This document shows positions 35,366 to 44,334 of a DNA stretch of 47,479 bases, piece by piece. The stretch comes from Bacillota bacterium. Its GTDB lineage: Bacteria; Bacillota_A; Clostridia; Tissierellales; Peptoniphilaceae. The translations under genes were made by a program, and so were the position numbers. The stretch's first letter is position 1. Each line of letters begins with the position of its first letter. The notes beneath the pieces were generated by a model, which searched no databases, was not told where the DNA came from, and worked only from the letters and a program-made list of their open reading frames with translations. The stretch lies in the NCBI GenBank assembly GCA_023443045.1, contig JAEZWK010000003.1, positions 1-47,479 on the forward strand. Reading direction: 5' to 3'.

Positions 35366-38300
35366 TAGTTCTAGCACTCTTTGTATTATTACATATAGTG
35401 TGTGTGCTAGTTCTTTTCTTGTTACTCCTTCTTTTGGTGAGTAGTGTGTTTGATCGTGTCCTATTATTATTCCTTTTTCGTCCATTTCTTTTATTGCTGC
35501 TTTTGCCCAGTCTGAAATTTGGTTTTCGTCTTCGTATGTGAAGGCTTTTTTGATTTCAAATGGTATGTCTTTTAGGTATCTTGCCATTATTACGGCTAGT
35601 TCTTCTCTTGTTAGTTCTTTGTTTGGCATTGCTTCTTGGTTGTCGTTTCCTTGGATGATGTTTTTTGCACTTGCCCACATTATGCTTTCGTAGTACCAAT
35701 CTGATGTTTTTACGTCTACATAGTTTTTATTAACGTCTTTTGTTTTGTCTTTACTTATTCTGTAGAGTGTTTCTACTAGCATTGCTCTAGTTACTTTTTC
35801 ATCTGGGTTAAAGTTTCCTAGGTCGTCTCCTTTTAAGATTCCTCTTTGTGCTAGGTCTAGTATTTCTTCTTTGTTACTTACATTTTCTATGTCTTTGAAT
35901 GTGATATTAATATTTCTTTCTGGCACTAGTATTCCATAATCTTTTTTATCATCTTGTTTTGGCTCTTCTTTATTTTCTTTTGGTTCTTGTGGTTTTACTA
36001 CTACTTGGTCGTTTTCCCATTCTATTGGTCTATCTTCTATTGTGTCTTCTGGAATATAAGGTGGTTCTGGATATACAGGATTTGCTATTAGATCTAATAA
36101 TTCTTTAGCTCTTCTAGCTATTTCCGCTCTAGACTGAGCTGGATTTGTTAGATAATCTTTATCATCTTGAATAACTTCTCTAAGTTTGTCTTTGTAATCA
36201 AATGCTAATTTGTAGTCATTTTCTTTTAAGAATTCTTCAGCTTTTTTAATTGCCTCTAGTAATTCATTTCCAGAGAATGTGTAATTGAAAACAAGAACAT
36301 TTTCTTTACCTTTTTCCAATGTTACAACTTGTGGATCACCTACTAATACATATCCACCGGTAATATATTTAGGAGCAACAGTTATTTCTACACCTTCAGG
36401 GAATTCAGTATCTTTAAATACTACTTCTTCACCATTTACTGATGTCTTTGCTTCATAAGTTACAGAAAGTCTTGGCATTTTAGCTAATTCTTCTTCTGAA
36501 TACTCTTCAACAGGTTTTCCGTCGATAGTTTCTTTAATTGTGTAATTAGCAAGTGAGTAGAATTTTACTTCTGCCTCATTAGCATCGCCCTCTGCAACTT
36601 TTACAACTTGCTCTCTAGGAACGCTCATAAGTCCATTTGGTAAATCATTTACTATCAATGTATATTCACCAGGTTGTAGATTTATGAATTCTTTTTTGTC
36701 TGTTGTAAATACATATTTTGGATTACCTTTTTCAATCTTTTCAACTAATTTATATGTTACGCCATTTACAGCTTCTTCTGTACCATTTACAAACTCTTTT
36801 ATTTTTAGTTTGTTCTGAGTTTTTTCGATGTTTGGAGCACGTTTAATAAGTTCAAACTCAATATATTCGCTAGCCTCTTGCATCAATAGTGAATCTGGAT
36901 ATTCTTGAACTCTATCTCCGCCCTTTGTTCTGGATGAATAAATGATGAAGTCATAACCATCTTTTAGATCAAGTTTTACACTATATACTCCTCTATCTAA
37001 TAGAGTGTATTGTAAATTGTCTTTTGGCATATTGAATGTCAAAACAGTTTCTTTATTAGTTTTTTTGTTAGTAAATGTTACTTTGATTGGCTGATCATAG
37101 CTATATGATGGAACGCCTTGGAATCCAACTTCGATCATAGCCGGGTTTTTAGTTTCATCATTTGAGTTGAACCATCTAACATTTAATTCTGCATTTGGTT
37201 TTTCAGGAGTAATATCTACAGTGTAAGAAGCTTTTTCAGTTCTAAATCCTTCTGGACCTTCTCCAATTACTGTATATGTTCCCATTTCCATTTCTTTTAA
37301 GTTTTCTACCAACTCTTCGTTAGCATTATAAACTTTGTAAGTTATATGTGGTTTTTCCTCATTGTATTTTTTGTTCAAAAATTCAGTATTTATAGTTAGA
37401 GAACCTGTTCCAGGATATTTTTTAGTCACTTCGATCTGGAATCCTACATTTAATATTCCATATTGTTCTGCTAGTGCCTGGAACTGTTCAGCTTTCATAG
37501 CTGGTTTAAATCCAGGATTTAATAATTTGAATGTATGTTTAGTATCTGGAATTATTGTGCCGCCTTTATATTTTTCATCATATCCCTCTTTCATCATTGG
37601 GTGGAATTTGATGTCATAATTTCCTTTTGCTGTCCAGAGTTTTAAAACTTTTACTCTCGTGCCGTCATCCAGCTTCATATTACCAGCGTCATATAATACT
37701 CTTTCGCCTACATTGTCACCTATCATATCATTTGTAGCGCTTACAAATAAATGTTCATTTTGTCTAATGATTGCTAAAGAGTTTCCTGCTAACATATAGA
37801 AATTAGTCCATGGTGCAAAATACTCATCTAAATCTACATCTTTTGTTCTAAGAACAATCCATGTGTAATCTAGTGATGCAGTATTATAGAACATTTTAAC
37901 TGTTTGATCTGTCTGTTTTCCTAGTTCTACATATGCAGGTGAATTTAGCATTGGAGCAACTTTTCTATTAGCATCTACATCCCATGCGTATACAACATAG
38001 GATCCCTCTGGGAGTCTGCCCTTATACCATCCATCAGCATGTGATCTAAATTTAGGAAGCTCATATGTCTTTATAAATGTGCTTTCATCTATAAAGTCTA
38101 GAAGTGGTCTTCCCTTGTCGTCTAATTCTAGATCATCTTTATTTACTTGTGATGCAAACATTCTTACGCTTGCAGCTTGTGGATAATCGTAAATATTTTC
38201 GAATATTGCTGTTACATATGAGTAATTATTTAATTCTTCTTCAGCAACTTTTTCTAATTTTACAGTGAATTTTCCTGTAGGATTACCCTCTGTTAGTTCT

Positions 38301-41300
38301 ATTTCTTCTGGCTCGATAGTTACATTATAATCAGTTGGTGCAGCAAGTAATTTTAATTTGAATTTACCAAAATCTAGATCATTAAATCTATTCATATCTT
38401 GCTCATAATCGCCATAAGGACCTTTTAATTTTTGCTGCAACATAACTTGCATTTCAGGTGGTGTAACTTTTTTACCATCGATTTGATATTCTACTTCTAC
38501 GCTACCTCTTGTTTTTGTAGTTAGAGGAACATCTACTCTATTTCCTGCCCAGTCAGTTACAAATACTTTTACATAAGTTAATTCTTTTTGTATATCTAGT
38601 CTTAGACCAGCAGGTATTTTAAACTGTAATATAACTTCTTGTTCATCTTTAGAATCTACATTTACATGAGCATCTTCAGGTAGGATGATAATAGGTAATA
38701 TTTGAGCTTCATAGTTAGGTTCTCTATATACTCTACCTGTAACATTTTTAACACCTGAAAAATCATCAGAAACTTTTAGTTTTACATTTACAATTTGTGG
38801 TTTTTCATATTTAGTTACTAATTGATTTTTACCATCTTTATCTTTTTCAAAAGCTTTATATGGTTCTTCTTTGTCGCCCTTAGTTTCAAAAATATCTAAA
38901 ACTTCTACTTTAGGCATTACAGTGTCTACTTTTACAGTTTTTTCTAATCTTTGAACATCGGCACCGTCTACATCTAGAGGTTTAGCTTCTACGATAAATT
39001 TGTATTCGCCATCTGGAACAACATTTCCATCTAGATCTTTACCTTGCCATCCCCATAAATCAAAATATAGTGAAGGTCTTTGAGCTCTATCACTGTAGAT
39101 GTAGCTCTTAGATCCAGCTTTTACATATGGGTTATTTGCAGTGTAAATTGTTTTACCTGTATTATCTTCTACTCTAATTGTAAGCTCGTCATAGTCTCTT
39201 AGGAAAACTCCACGGAAACTCATATAGTCTTGTGCAAAGTCATTATTAGGTGAGATAGCAATATTATCTGTTGCTTTACCCTCTATAGTAGCACCTAACA
39301 TATTTCTATCTAAAATCAAAAATTCATGTTTTGTTTCTGAATAGAAATGTGTGAAATTTCTTAATTGCCATGGTAAACTTGCTGGCTCTTTGTAAGTTAA
39401 TTTAGTTGTTGTGCCATCACCATTATCTACTTCACGAACATATTCTTGGTAGAAAGTAGGTCTTTCCATCTTTTCATCTGCTACAAAATCACCAAATTCA
39501 TCAATGAATTTTTCAAAAATTGGAAGATTTTTGTAACTGCCATTGAATCCTAAGAAAGGAATGGATAATCTAACAAAATCTTTAGTTCCTTCAGCATTTT
39601 CTACAACTGGCTCAAAGAAAATAAATCCTTCAACCATAAAGCCATTAGGGGCAGCTGTTTTAAATTCAGCTACTACATCATCGTAACTAACTTCTTTAGT
39701 AAAGTCAGCACTATTATTAGCTGGAACTTCTACTTCACCCAACTCTACATTTTTGATGAGTTTTGGTGTCATAGTAAATCTGCCATCTTTTACATCATCT
39801 GTAGCTACATATGCTTTTACATTGTATTTAACATTCTTTTCTGAGTGGTTTGTAAGTTTTAGATTGATACTAAATTTATCATTTACTTCACCCAATTCGA
39901 TTTTAGATTTATCCTTGGATGAACCTTCATTTTGGTCAACAATTGTTACATAATTTGCATTTGTTGCTTTTTCTAAGTTAACTAATCCAGCACCTTGGTT
40001 TCTTACAGAATTGTAAAGAGAATTATCATCTTTCCATACAACTGGATCTGCAGTTACCATGAGCAAGTTTTTAGCTAAAGTGTAACGATCTTTTCCTGAT
40101 AGACCTTTTGTGTCGAGGAATTGATTTACTGCGGTTACAGCACCAGCGATATGAGGCGCAGCCATAGATGTACCGCTCATTGTACCATATTTACCGCTAT
40201 TTACATTAAAGGTAGAATAAATATCTCCACCAGGAGCTGTAATTTCCGGTTTTATTTTTAATCCAGGAGTTGGTCCCCAGCTTGAGAATTCACTCATAAG
40301 TCCTTTATCAGGATTATCCACTGATAAAAATCCAGTAAATTTAACAGTAAAATCAGGCTTTTCTACTAATTTAACCAATTTTTCATACTCAGCTTTTAAA
40401 ATACTATATGTTGGGATTACTCCATCTTGTAGCGCCATATTTAAAACGCCTTCTTGGTTATTACCAACAATAGCTGCTACAGCACCGTACTTTTCAGCAT
40501 TTTTCGCTTTGTCGATGAAAGAGATTTCTCCTCTTTGTATAAGAGCTATCTTACCTTTTACATCTTTTCCGGCATAATCTTCATCTTTACCCAAACCAAC
40601 TACAACTAATTGATAAGGTGTATTTTCTTTTATTGTATCTTGGAACTTAAATCCTGAACCAGCATTTAGAACCATTTTTTCTTCTTGGTTTTCAGCATTT
40701 GTAAATGCGATTGCCTGCTCTTTTATAGTTTTATTATTATTCAAACTAGCCACTGCCAAAGAACCATCTGCAATCGCTGGAGTACCTACTACACCATAGT
40801 TTGGATTATTAACTTTAGGTAAAGTTTTTGGGCCCCACTGAGTATAGCGGTCATTACCAGCAGCAATAGCAACTATAATACCTGCATCTTGAGCTTTTTC
40901 TATAACCTTGGTCATGGTAAGTGGTAAATATTTTTCGTTACCAATTGTAGAACCAAGACTCATATTGATAGCATCTGCTCCTAAAACAATAGCATCATCT
41001 ACAGCCTCTATATAAGCTGATGCACTTGTACCAGGTTTATTTGCACCAAAAACTCTCATAACTAATAACTGAGCTTCTGGAACAACACCTTTCATTAGAA
41101 AACCATTTTCAGGTTTTTCTTGGTTAGCAGCTACAGTACCAGCTACGTGCATACCGTGCATACCAGTTCCATTAGAACCAGTTTCATCTATAATATTGTC
41201 ATCGTGATCCATATAGTTATAAGCATATGGAACTTTATCTGTAAAAAATCTACCTTTTAGTAAATGCTTATCAATCATTTCATTGATTTTAGCTTGTGAA

Positions 41301-42064
41301 TATTTTGCTTTACTTACATCAGAAAGTCTAAAATCTGGGTGACTAACATCAGCACCAGAGTCAATGATCGCTACTACTCTACCTTCACCATTATATCCGC
41401 TCTTATTTGCAATATTTGATTTAATCATATCCACTGTGCTATACATCTGTGGAGTTAGATTTTCAATTTCAGGTCTTGCAATCTCAGAGTCAAGATAAAT
41501 TGCTTTAATCTCTGGTCTGTTAGATAATCTAAAAGCATCTCTTAAAGAAAGCTCCATAGTCATACCATTTACTAGATTTACAAAAGATCTTTCAACAAAA
41601 GTTTTATTATCCAAAGATCTTCTTCTTCTAGAATGAGTGCTTTGTGTACCTAGCTCTCTTTTGATCTCATCTTTTAAAAATTTTTGTTGATTAGCTCTAA
41701 AAATAGCTTGATTAGAAGGGTTGTTTAAACTTCTTCTAGATCTTCTGCTATATGTTACAACTGGATTATCATCATTTAATTCTAAAATAAATGAACGCTT
41801 TTGATTCCATTCATCTTCAGTTAAATTTTCCAAATATTCTTGGCCTAACTGATTTAATAAACTCTGATAACTCTCACTAGATTTATCTCCCTCAGGAAGA
41901 GTAAATTTAGTTTGATCTACGTCTACATAATTGTCTTCTAAAGCTTTTTTAAGTACTTCGTCCTGTACAGGATTTGGCTCATTTACATCTTCTGTATGAA
42001 CATTAAATGTAAATAATTGAAATACCATAAATAAAGCTAGAAGTATGGAAATATACTTTTTCAT
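35357..42064 (-). CDS. Subtilisin-family cell-envelope proteinase 2, SLH-anchored
   Basis: The 2235-residue paralogue of the proteinase at 25720 has a signal peptide (to about residue 25) and a propeptide with an Arg/Ser-rich stretch (RRSRRSLNN, SRRRRSLDN). Catalytic Asp235 (VAIIDSGAD), His303 (MHGMHVAGT) and Ser633 (GTSMAAPH) are all present. A PA insert (ALIQRGEISFIDKAKNAEKYGA) and Fn3-like and FlgD-like modules (WGWQGKDLDGNVVPDGEYKF) follow. Next come many beta modules, the same EDTIEDRPIEWENDQVVVKP linker and three SLH motifs. It should be an active surface protease held to the wall polymer by SLH. The last 230 residues are almost the same as in proteinase 1, while the middle has diverged. 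AAGGAGG lies before the ATG. Substrate unknown. Confidence 0.93.
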   Translation of the reverse strand: MKKYISILLALFMVFQLFTFNVHTEDVNEPNPVQDEVLKKALEDNYVDVDQTKFTLPEGDKSSESYQSLLNQLGQEYLENLTEDEWNQKRSFILELNDDNPVVTYSRRSRRSLNNPSNQAIFRANQQKFLKDEIKRELGTQSTHSRRRRSLDNKTFVERSFVNLVNGMTMELSLRDAFRLSNRPEIKAIYLDSEIARPEIENLTPQMYSTVDMIKSNIANKSGYNGEGRVVAIIDSGADVSHPDFRLSDVSKAKYSQAKINEMIDKHLLKGRFFTDKVPYAYNYMDHDDNIIDETGSNGTGMHGMHVAGTVAANQEKPENGFLMKGVVPEAQLLVMRVFGANKPGTSASAYIEAVDDAIVLGADAINMSLGSTIGNEKYLPLTMTKVIEKAQDAGIIVAIAAGNDRYTQWGPKTLPKVNNPNYGVVGTPAIADGSLAVASLNNNKTIKEQAIAFTNAENQEEKMVLNAGSGFKFQDTIKENTPYQLVVVGLGKDEDYAGKDVKGKIALIQRGEISFIDKAKNAEKYGAVAAIVGNNQEGVLNMALQDGVIPTYSILKAEYEKLVKLVEKPDFTVKFTGFLSVDNPDKGLMSEFSSWGPTPGLKIKPEITAPGGDIYSTFNVNSGKYGTMSGTSMAAPHIAGAVTAVNQFLDTKGLSGKDRYTLAKNLLMVTADPVVWKDDNSLYNSVRNQGAGLVNLEKATNANYVTIVDQNEGSSKDKSKIELGEVNDKFSINLKLTNHSEKNVKYNVKAYVATDDVKDGRFTMTPKLIKNVELGEVEVPANNSADFTKEVSYDDVVAEFKTAAPNGFMVEGFIFFEPVVENAEGTKDFVRLSIPFLGFNGSYKNLPIFEKFIDEFGDFVADEKMERPTFYQEYVREVDNGDGTTTKLTYKEPASLPWQLRNFTHFYSETKHEFLILDRNMLGATIEGKATDNIAISPNNDFAQDYMSFRGVFLRDYDELTIRVEDNTGKTIYTANNPYVKAGSKSYIYSDRAQRPSLYFDLWGWQGKDLDGNVVPDGEYKFIVEAKPLDVDGADVQRLEKTVKVDTVMPKVEVLDIFETKGDKEEPYKAFEKDKDGKNQLVTKYEKPQIVNVKLKVSDDFSGVKNVTGRVYREPNYEAQILPIIILPEDAHVNVDSKDEQEVILQFKIPAGLRLDIQKELTYVKVFVTDWAGNRVDVPLTTKTRGSVEVEYQIDGKKVTPPEMQVMLQQKLKGPYGDYEQDMNRFNDLDFGKFKLKLLAAPTDYNVTIEPEEIELTEGNPTGKFTVKLEKVAEEELNNYSYVTAIFENIYDYPQAASVRMFASQVNKDDLELDDKGRPLLDFIDESTFIKTYELPKFRSHADGWYKGRLPEGSYVVYAWDVDANRKVAPMLNSPAYVELGKQTDQTVKMFYNTASLDYTWIVLRTKDVDLDEYFAPWTNFYMLAGNSLAIIRQNEHLFVSATNDMIGDNVGERVLYDAGNMKLDDGTRVKVLKLWTAKGNYDIKFHPMMKEGYDEKYKGGTIIPDTKHTFKLLNPGFKPAMKAEQFQALAEQYGILNVGFQIEVTKKYPGTGSLTINTEFLNKKYNEEKPHITYKVYNANEELVENLKEMEMGTYTVIGEGPEGFRTEKASYTVDITPEKPNAELNVRWFNSNDETKNPAMIEVGFQGVPSYSYDQPIKVTFTNKKTNKETVLTFNMPKDNLQYTLLDRGVYSVKLDLKDGYDFIIYSSRTKGGDRVQEYPDSLLMQEASEYIEFELIKRAPNIEKTQNKLKIKEFVNGTEEAVNGVTYKLVEKIEKGNPKYVFTTDKKEFINLQPGEYTLIVNDLPNGLMSVPREQVVKVAEGDANEAEVKFYSLANYTIKETIDGKPVEEYSEEELAKMPRLSVTYEAKTSVNGEEVVFKDTEFPEGVEITVAPKYITGGYVLVGDPQVVTLEKGKENVLVFNYTFSGNELLEAIKKAEEFLKENDYKLAFDYKDKLREVIQDDKDYLTNPAQSRAEIARRAKELLDLIANPVYPEPPYIPEDTIEDRPIEWENDQVVVKPQEPKENKEEPKQDDKKDYGILVPERNINITFKDIENVSNKEEILDLAQRGILKGDDLGNFNPDEKVTRAMLVETLYRISKDKTKDVNKNYVDVKTSDWYYESIMWASAKNIIQGNDNQEAMPNKELTREELAVIMARYLKDIPFEIKKAFTYEDENQISDWAKAAIKEMDEKGIIIGHDQTHYSPKEGVTRKELAHTLYVIIQRVLELTK

Positions 42065-42092
42065 AAAACCTCCTTATAAAATGGTTAAGTTA

Positions 42093-42123
42093 ATTATATC
42101 ATAAAATTTACAAAACGGTTACA
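42093..42123 (-). promoter_or_regulatory. Promoter of proteinase 2
   Basis: On the - strand: TGTAAC (42123-42118), 19 bases, then TGA-TATAAT (-10 at 42098-42093). The long spacer makes the -35 doubtful, but the extended -10 and the block shared with proteinase 1 are clear. Confidence 0.55.
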
Positions 42124-42206
42124 TTTTTTAAAGATTTTTTTAAAAAATTTTTTTATTTTAATTTGATTGCCTTTTTAAATCTTCTTTTTTATGCTATCCT
42201 ATATAT

Positions 42207-42659
42207 ATGAAGAAAAATGAAACACGAATTATCATAAGATTTATACTATTTTTAATATTTATTTACTATATTTTCTATTTGCTCACAACACTCATCTTTG
42301 CGAGACTATTTGCCAAAGATTTTGTAGAGGGAATATCCCTTGTGCCATTTTCACATAAAGCGTGGCATATTTCATCATATGGAAATGATTTTTTGTACAG
42401 CGGATTTTTTAAAAATCTCATTTTCAATATCGGCATATTTATACCGGCTGGTTTTTTATTACCATTTTTATTTAAATTTGCGAAAAAATTATTAAATATT
42501 TTGGGCATTGTGATAATTTTTTCTCTAGCAATAGAAATGCTACAATACATCACCAAGACCGGAGTTACTGCTGTCGACGATATAATATTTGCCATACTGG
42601 GTACAATTGTCGGATATTTGATATTTATATTTTTTAAAGAGGCATATAGAAGTTTATGA
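42207..42659 (+). CDS. VanZ-like membrane protein
   Basis: The 150-residue protein has four spans and the VanZ-like pattern: GISLVPF after the first span, LIFNIGIFIPAGFLLPFLF, then LAIEMLQYIT and VDDIIFAILGTIVGYLIF. VanZ-like proteins are common in Firmicutes. The name-giver confers low teicoplanin resistance, but most members have unknown roles in the envelope. The ATG has no ribosome site; a possible promoter (TTGCCT - 17 - TATGCT at 42167-42195) would start the RNA only about five bases before it, so it may be leaderless. It overlaps the carboxypeptidase gene by four bases. Confidence 0.85.
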   Translation: MKKNETRIIIRFILFLIFIYYIFYLLTTLIFARLFAKDFVEGISLVPFSHKAWHISSYGNDFLYSGFFKNLIFNIGIFIPAGFLLPFLFKFAKKLLNILGIVIIFSLAIEMLQYITKTGVTAVDDIIFAILGTIVGYLIFIFFKEAYRSL

Positions 42660-43795
42660 GAAAATTTTTTAAACCGATATCATTATTAATAATTTTTTTA
42701 TTAATTTTTTCTAGTACCATCCATTCACGAGAACTTTTGGTGTATGATTTCAACACAAAGACCAATCTCTACTACGAAGGAAACGAAGAGACTGTGGCCA
42801 TTGCATCACTTAGCAAACTCATGACTGCATATTTGGTTTTGGATGCACTAAAAGAACACAAAATTTTTAAAGGAGATGTGCTCACATATACAAGTGAAGA
42901 AAAAGCTCTGTACGGTAGTGATGTACTTTTGAAAGAGGGCCACACAATTACCGTGGATGAAGCACTAAATCTGATGCTAGTAGGAAGTGCAAACTCGTGC
43001 GCACTACTCCTAGCCAAACATGTTGCGCGTTCCGAAAAAGAATTTGTAAAAATGATGAACGAAAAAGCGCGCGAAATGGGAATGCAAAACACTCATTTTA
43101 TAAATTCTCACGGACTCCCCATAATCTCTACAGACGAGCAAAATATGTCCACTATAAATGATTTGGTGAAATTGGTAGATAGATTATTAAGGGATTTTCC
43201 GGAAGTTCTAGAGATCACCTCAAAAGAAAAATATTCATTAGAAAGATATGTAATAACACTAACTAATACAAACCCACTTTTAGCTTATAGAAACGCAGAT
43301 GGACTAAAGACGGGAACAACAACCAAAGCGGGAAAATGTTTGATACTCACATCTACGGAACCAATAGATAACTCCGACCAAAAAAGAAGAGTGGTAGTAT
43401 TTGTATTGGGAGAAACAACAAACGAGGGCCGTATCAACTCCGCAAAAAGACTTTTGGATATGGGGCTTGATAATTATGAAATAAAAAGAGTCTTGAGCCC
43501 TCAGAAAATATATAAATACAATCTGGATAAAATATATTATAAAAATGAAAGCGTAGAGCTAGCACCTAAAGATAATACCGATCTGCTAATGGATATTAGA
43601 CTGGATTACAAACTCAAATTTAGAGATCTGGGATTAGAACTGCCGGAAATAAATAGAGAAACTGCACTTGCATGTGTGGATATACTAAAAAATGGTGAGG
43701 TAATAAAAACGGTCGAATTATACCCCACCACCGAAGTAGAAAAAAATGGTTTTTTTAAAAGAGTGTATTTAAAATTTTTGAATTTATTTAAATAA
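42656..43795 (+). CDS. D-alanyl-D-alanine carboxypeptidase (PBP5-like)
   Basis: The 379-residue penicillin-binding protein of the S11 family has a signal peptide (1-24), the SxxK motif SLSK with catalytic Ser51, the SxN motif SAN in VGSANSCALLLAKH, and KTG in GLKTGTT. After about residue 270 comes a beta-rich PBP5-type C-terminal domain. The end (FKRVYLKFLNLFK) is an amphipathic basic helix that should hold it on the membrane outer face. It trims the terminal D-Ala from peptidoglycan pentapeptides. It is coupled to the VanZ-like gene by ATGA overlap, which suggests a shared wall-related job. Confidence 0.93.
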   Translation: MRKFFKPISLLIIFLLIFSSTIHSRELLVYDFNTKTNLYYEGNEETVAIASLSKLMTAYLVLDALKEHKIFKGDVLTYTSEEKALYGSDVLLKEGHTITVDEALNLMLVGSANSCALLLAKHVARSEKEFVKMMNEKAREMGMQNTHFINSHGLPIISTDEQNMSTINDLVKLVDRLLRDFPEVLEITSKEKYSLERYVITLTNTNPLLAYRNADGLKTGTTTKAGKCLILTSTEPIDNSDQKRRVVVFVLGETTNEGRINSAKRLLDMGLDNYEIKRVLSPQKIYKYNLDKIYYKNESVELAPKDNTDLLMDIRLDYKLKFRDLGLELPEINRETALACVDILKNGEVIKTVELYPTTEVEKNGFFKRVYLKFLNLFK

Positions 43796-43798
43796 TAA

Positions 43799-43826
43799 AA
43801 CAGAACCATTTTAAGGTTCTATTTTA
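43799..43826 (+). terminator. Terminator of the vanZ-like/dac unit
   Basis: AGAACC / GGTTCT around ATTTTAA, followed by ATTTTATTT, lies just after the carboxypeptidase stop. Confidence 0.65.
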
Positions 43827-43851
43827 TTTGAAATCTAATAATCTATCTCTT

Positions 43852-44277
43852 CTTGACCTAACCCGATGAACGATAGTGAATCGTAGGTAGGTCAAATGTC
43901 GCGGTGTCTTCTTGACCTAACTCGTCGAACGACAGTGAGACGTTAGTAGGTCAAACACAGTCTCACACCGTGAGCAAGGACTAACAAGGACGAAGTGAAC
44001 GGATGTGTAGTTGTGTCTTGTCCTAACTTGTCGAACGACAGTGAGACGTTAGTAGGTCAAACACAGTCTCACACCGTGAACAAGGACTGACAAGGACGAA
44101 GTGAACGGATGTGTAGTTGTACATATAATCTTTGATTTGTCAGCAAGCTACTCTTGACCTAACCCGGCGAACGCAAGAGAGCCGTTGGTAGGTCAAATGT
44201 CACGAAGTCCAATTTTCATCGACCAGCGGGAGATAAGAAAATTGTGACGAAGCTGACGCTTACCTAACCCGGCGAAC
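43852..44277. repeat. Array of palindromic intergenic repeats
   Basis: This gene-free stretch is visibly richer in G and C than its surroundings. Four units begin TTGACCTAAC or TTGTCCTAAC, continue with a CGAACGA-AGTGAG-like core and end in TAGGTCAA, so their ends are mutually complementary: 43853-43895, 43912-43954, 44018-44060 and 44154-44196. A partial fifth (TACCTAACCCGGCGAAC) is at 44261-44277. Between the fourth and fifth lies another dyad, CAATTTTC (44210) / GAAAATTG (44237). It contains no open frame of note. It resembles BIME/REP-like or small non-autonomous repeats. Confidence 0.8.
43911..44122. repeat. 106-bp tandem duplication inside the repeat array
   Basis: Copies at 43911-44016 and 44017-44122 differ at a handful of bases. 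Each contains one palindromic unit plus a spacer with CTCAC-ACC-GTGAG and ACACAG...TGTGTAG dyads and GACGAAGTGAACGG. Confidence 0.85.
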
Positions 44278-44304
44278 AAAAGTTATGCTATTATCAAATA
44301 AATT

Positions 44305-44334
44305 AAAACAGAGCCTTATCGGCTCTGTTTTTTT
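44305..44334. terminator. Bidirectional terminator beside hsdS
   Basis: A perfect 11-bp stem AAAACAGAGCC / GGCTCTGTTTT with a TTATC loop has T-runs on both strands. It ends hsdS on the - strand and blocks + strand read-through from the repeat array. Confidence 0.85.

Noticed and set aside
35344..35541. Leucine-rich 65-codon + strand frame
   Set aside because: It is antisense to the SLH tail of proteinase 2; the hydrophobic look comes from reversing Lys/Glu codons. The same applies to the frame at 25808.
43852..44277. CRISPR array
   Set aside because: Repeats are long, imperfect and internally palindromic; spacers are themselves repeated and of uneven length, and no cas gene is near.
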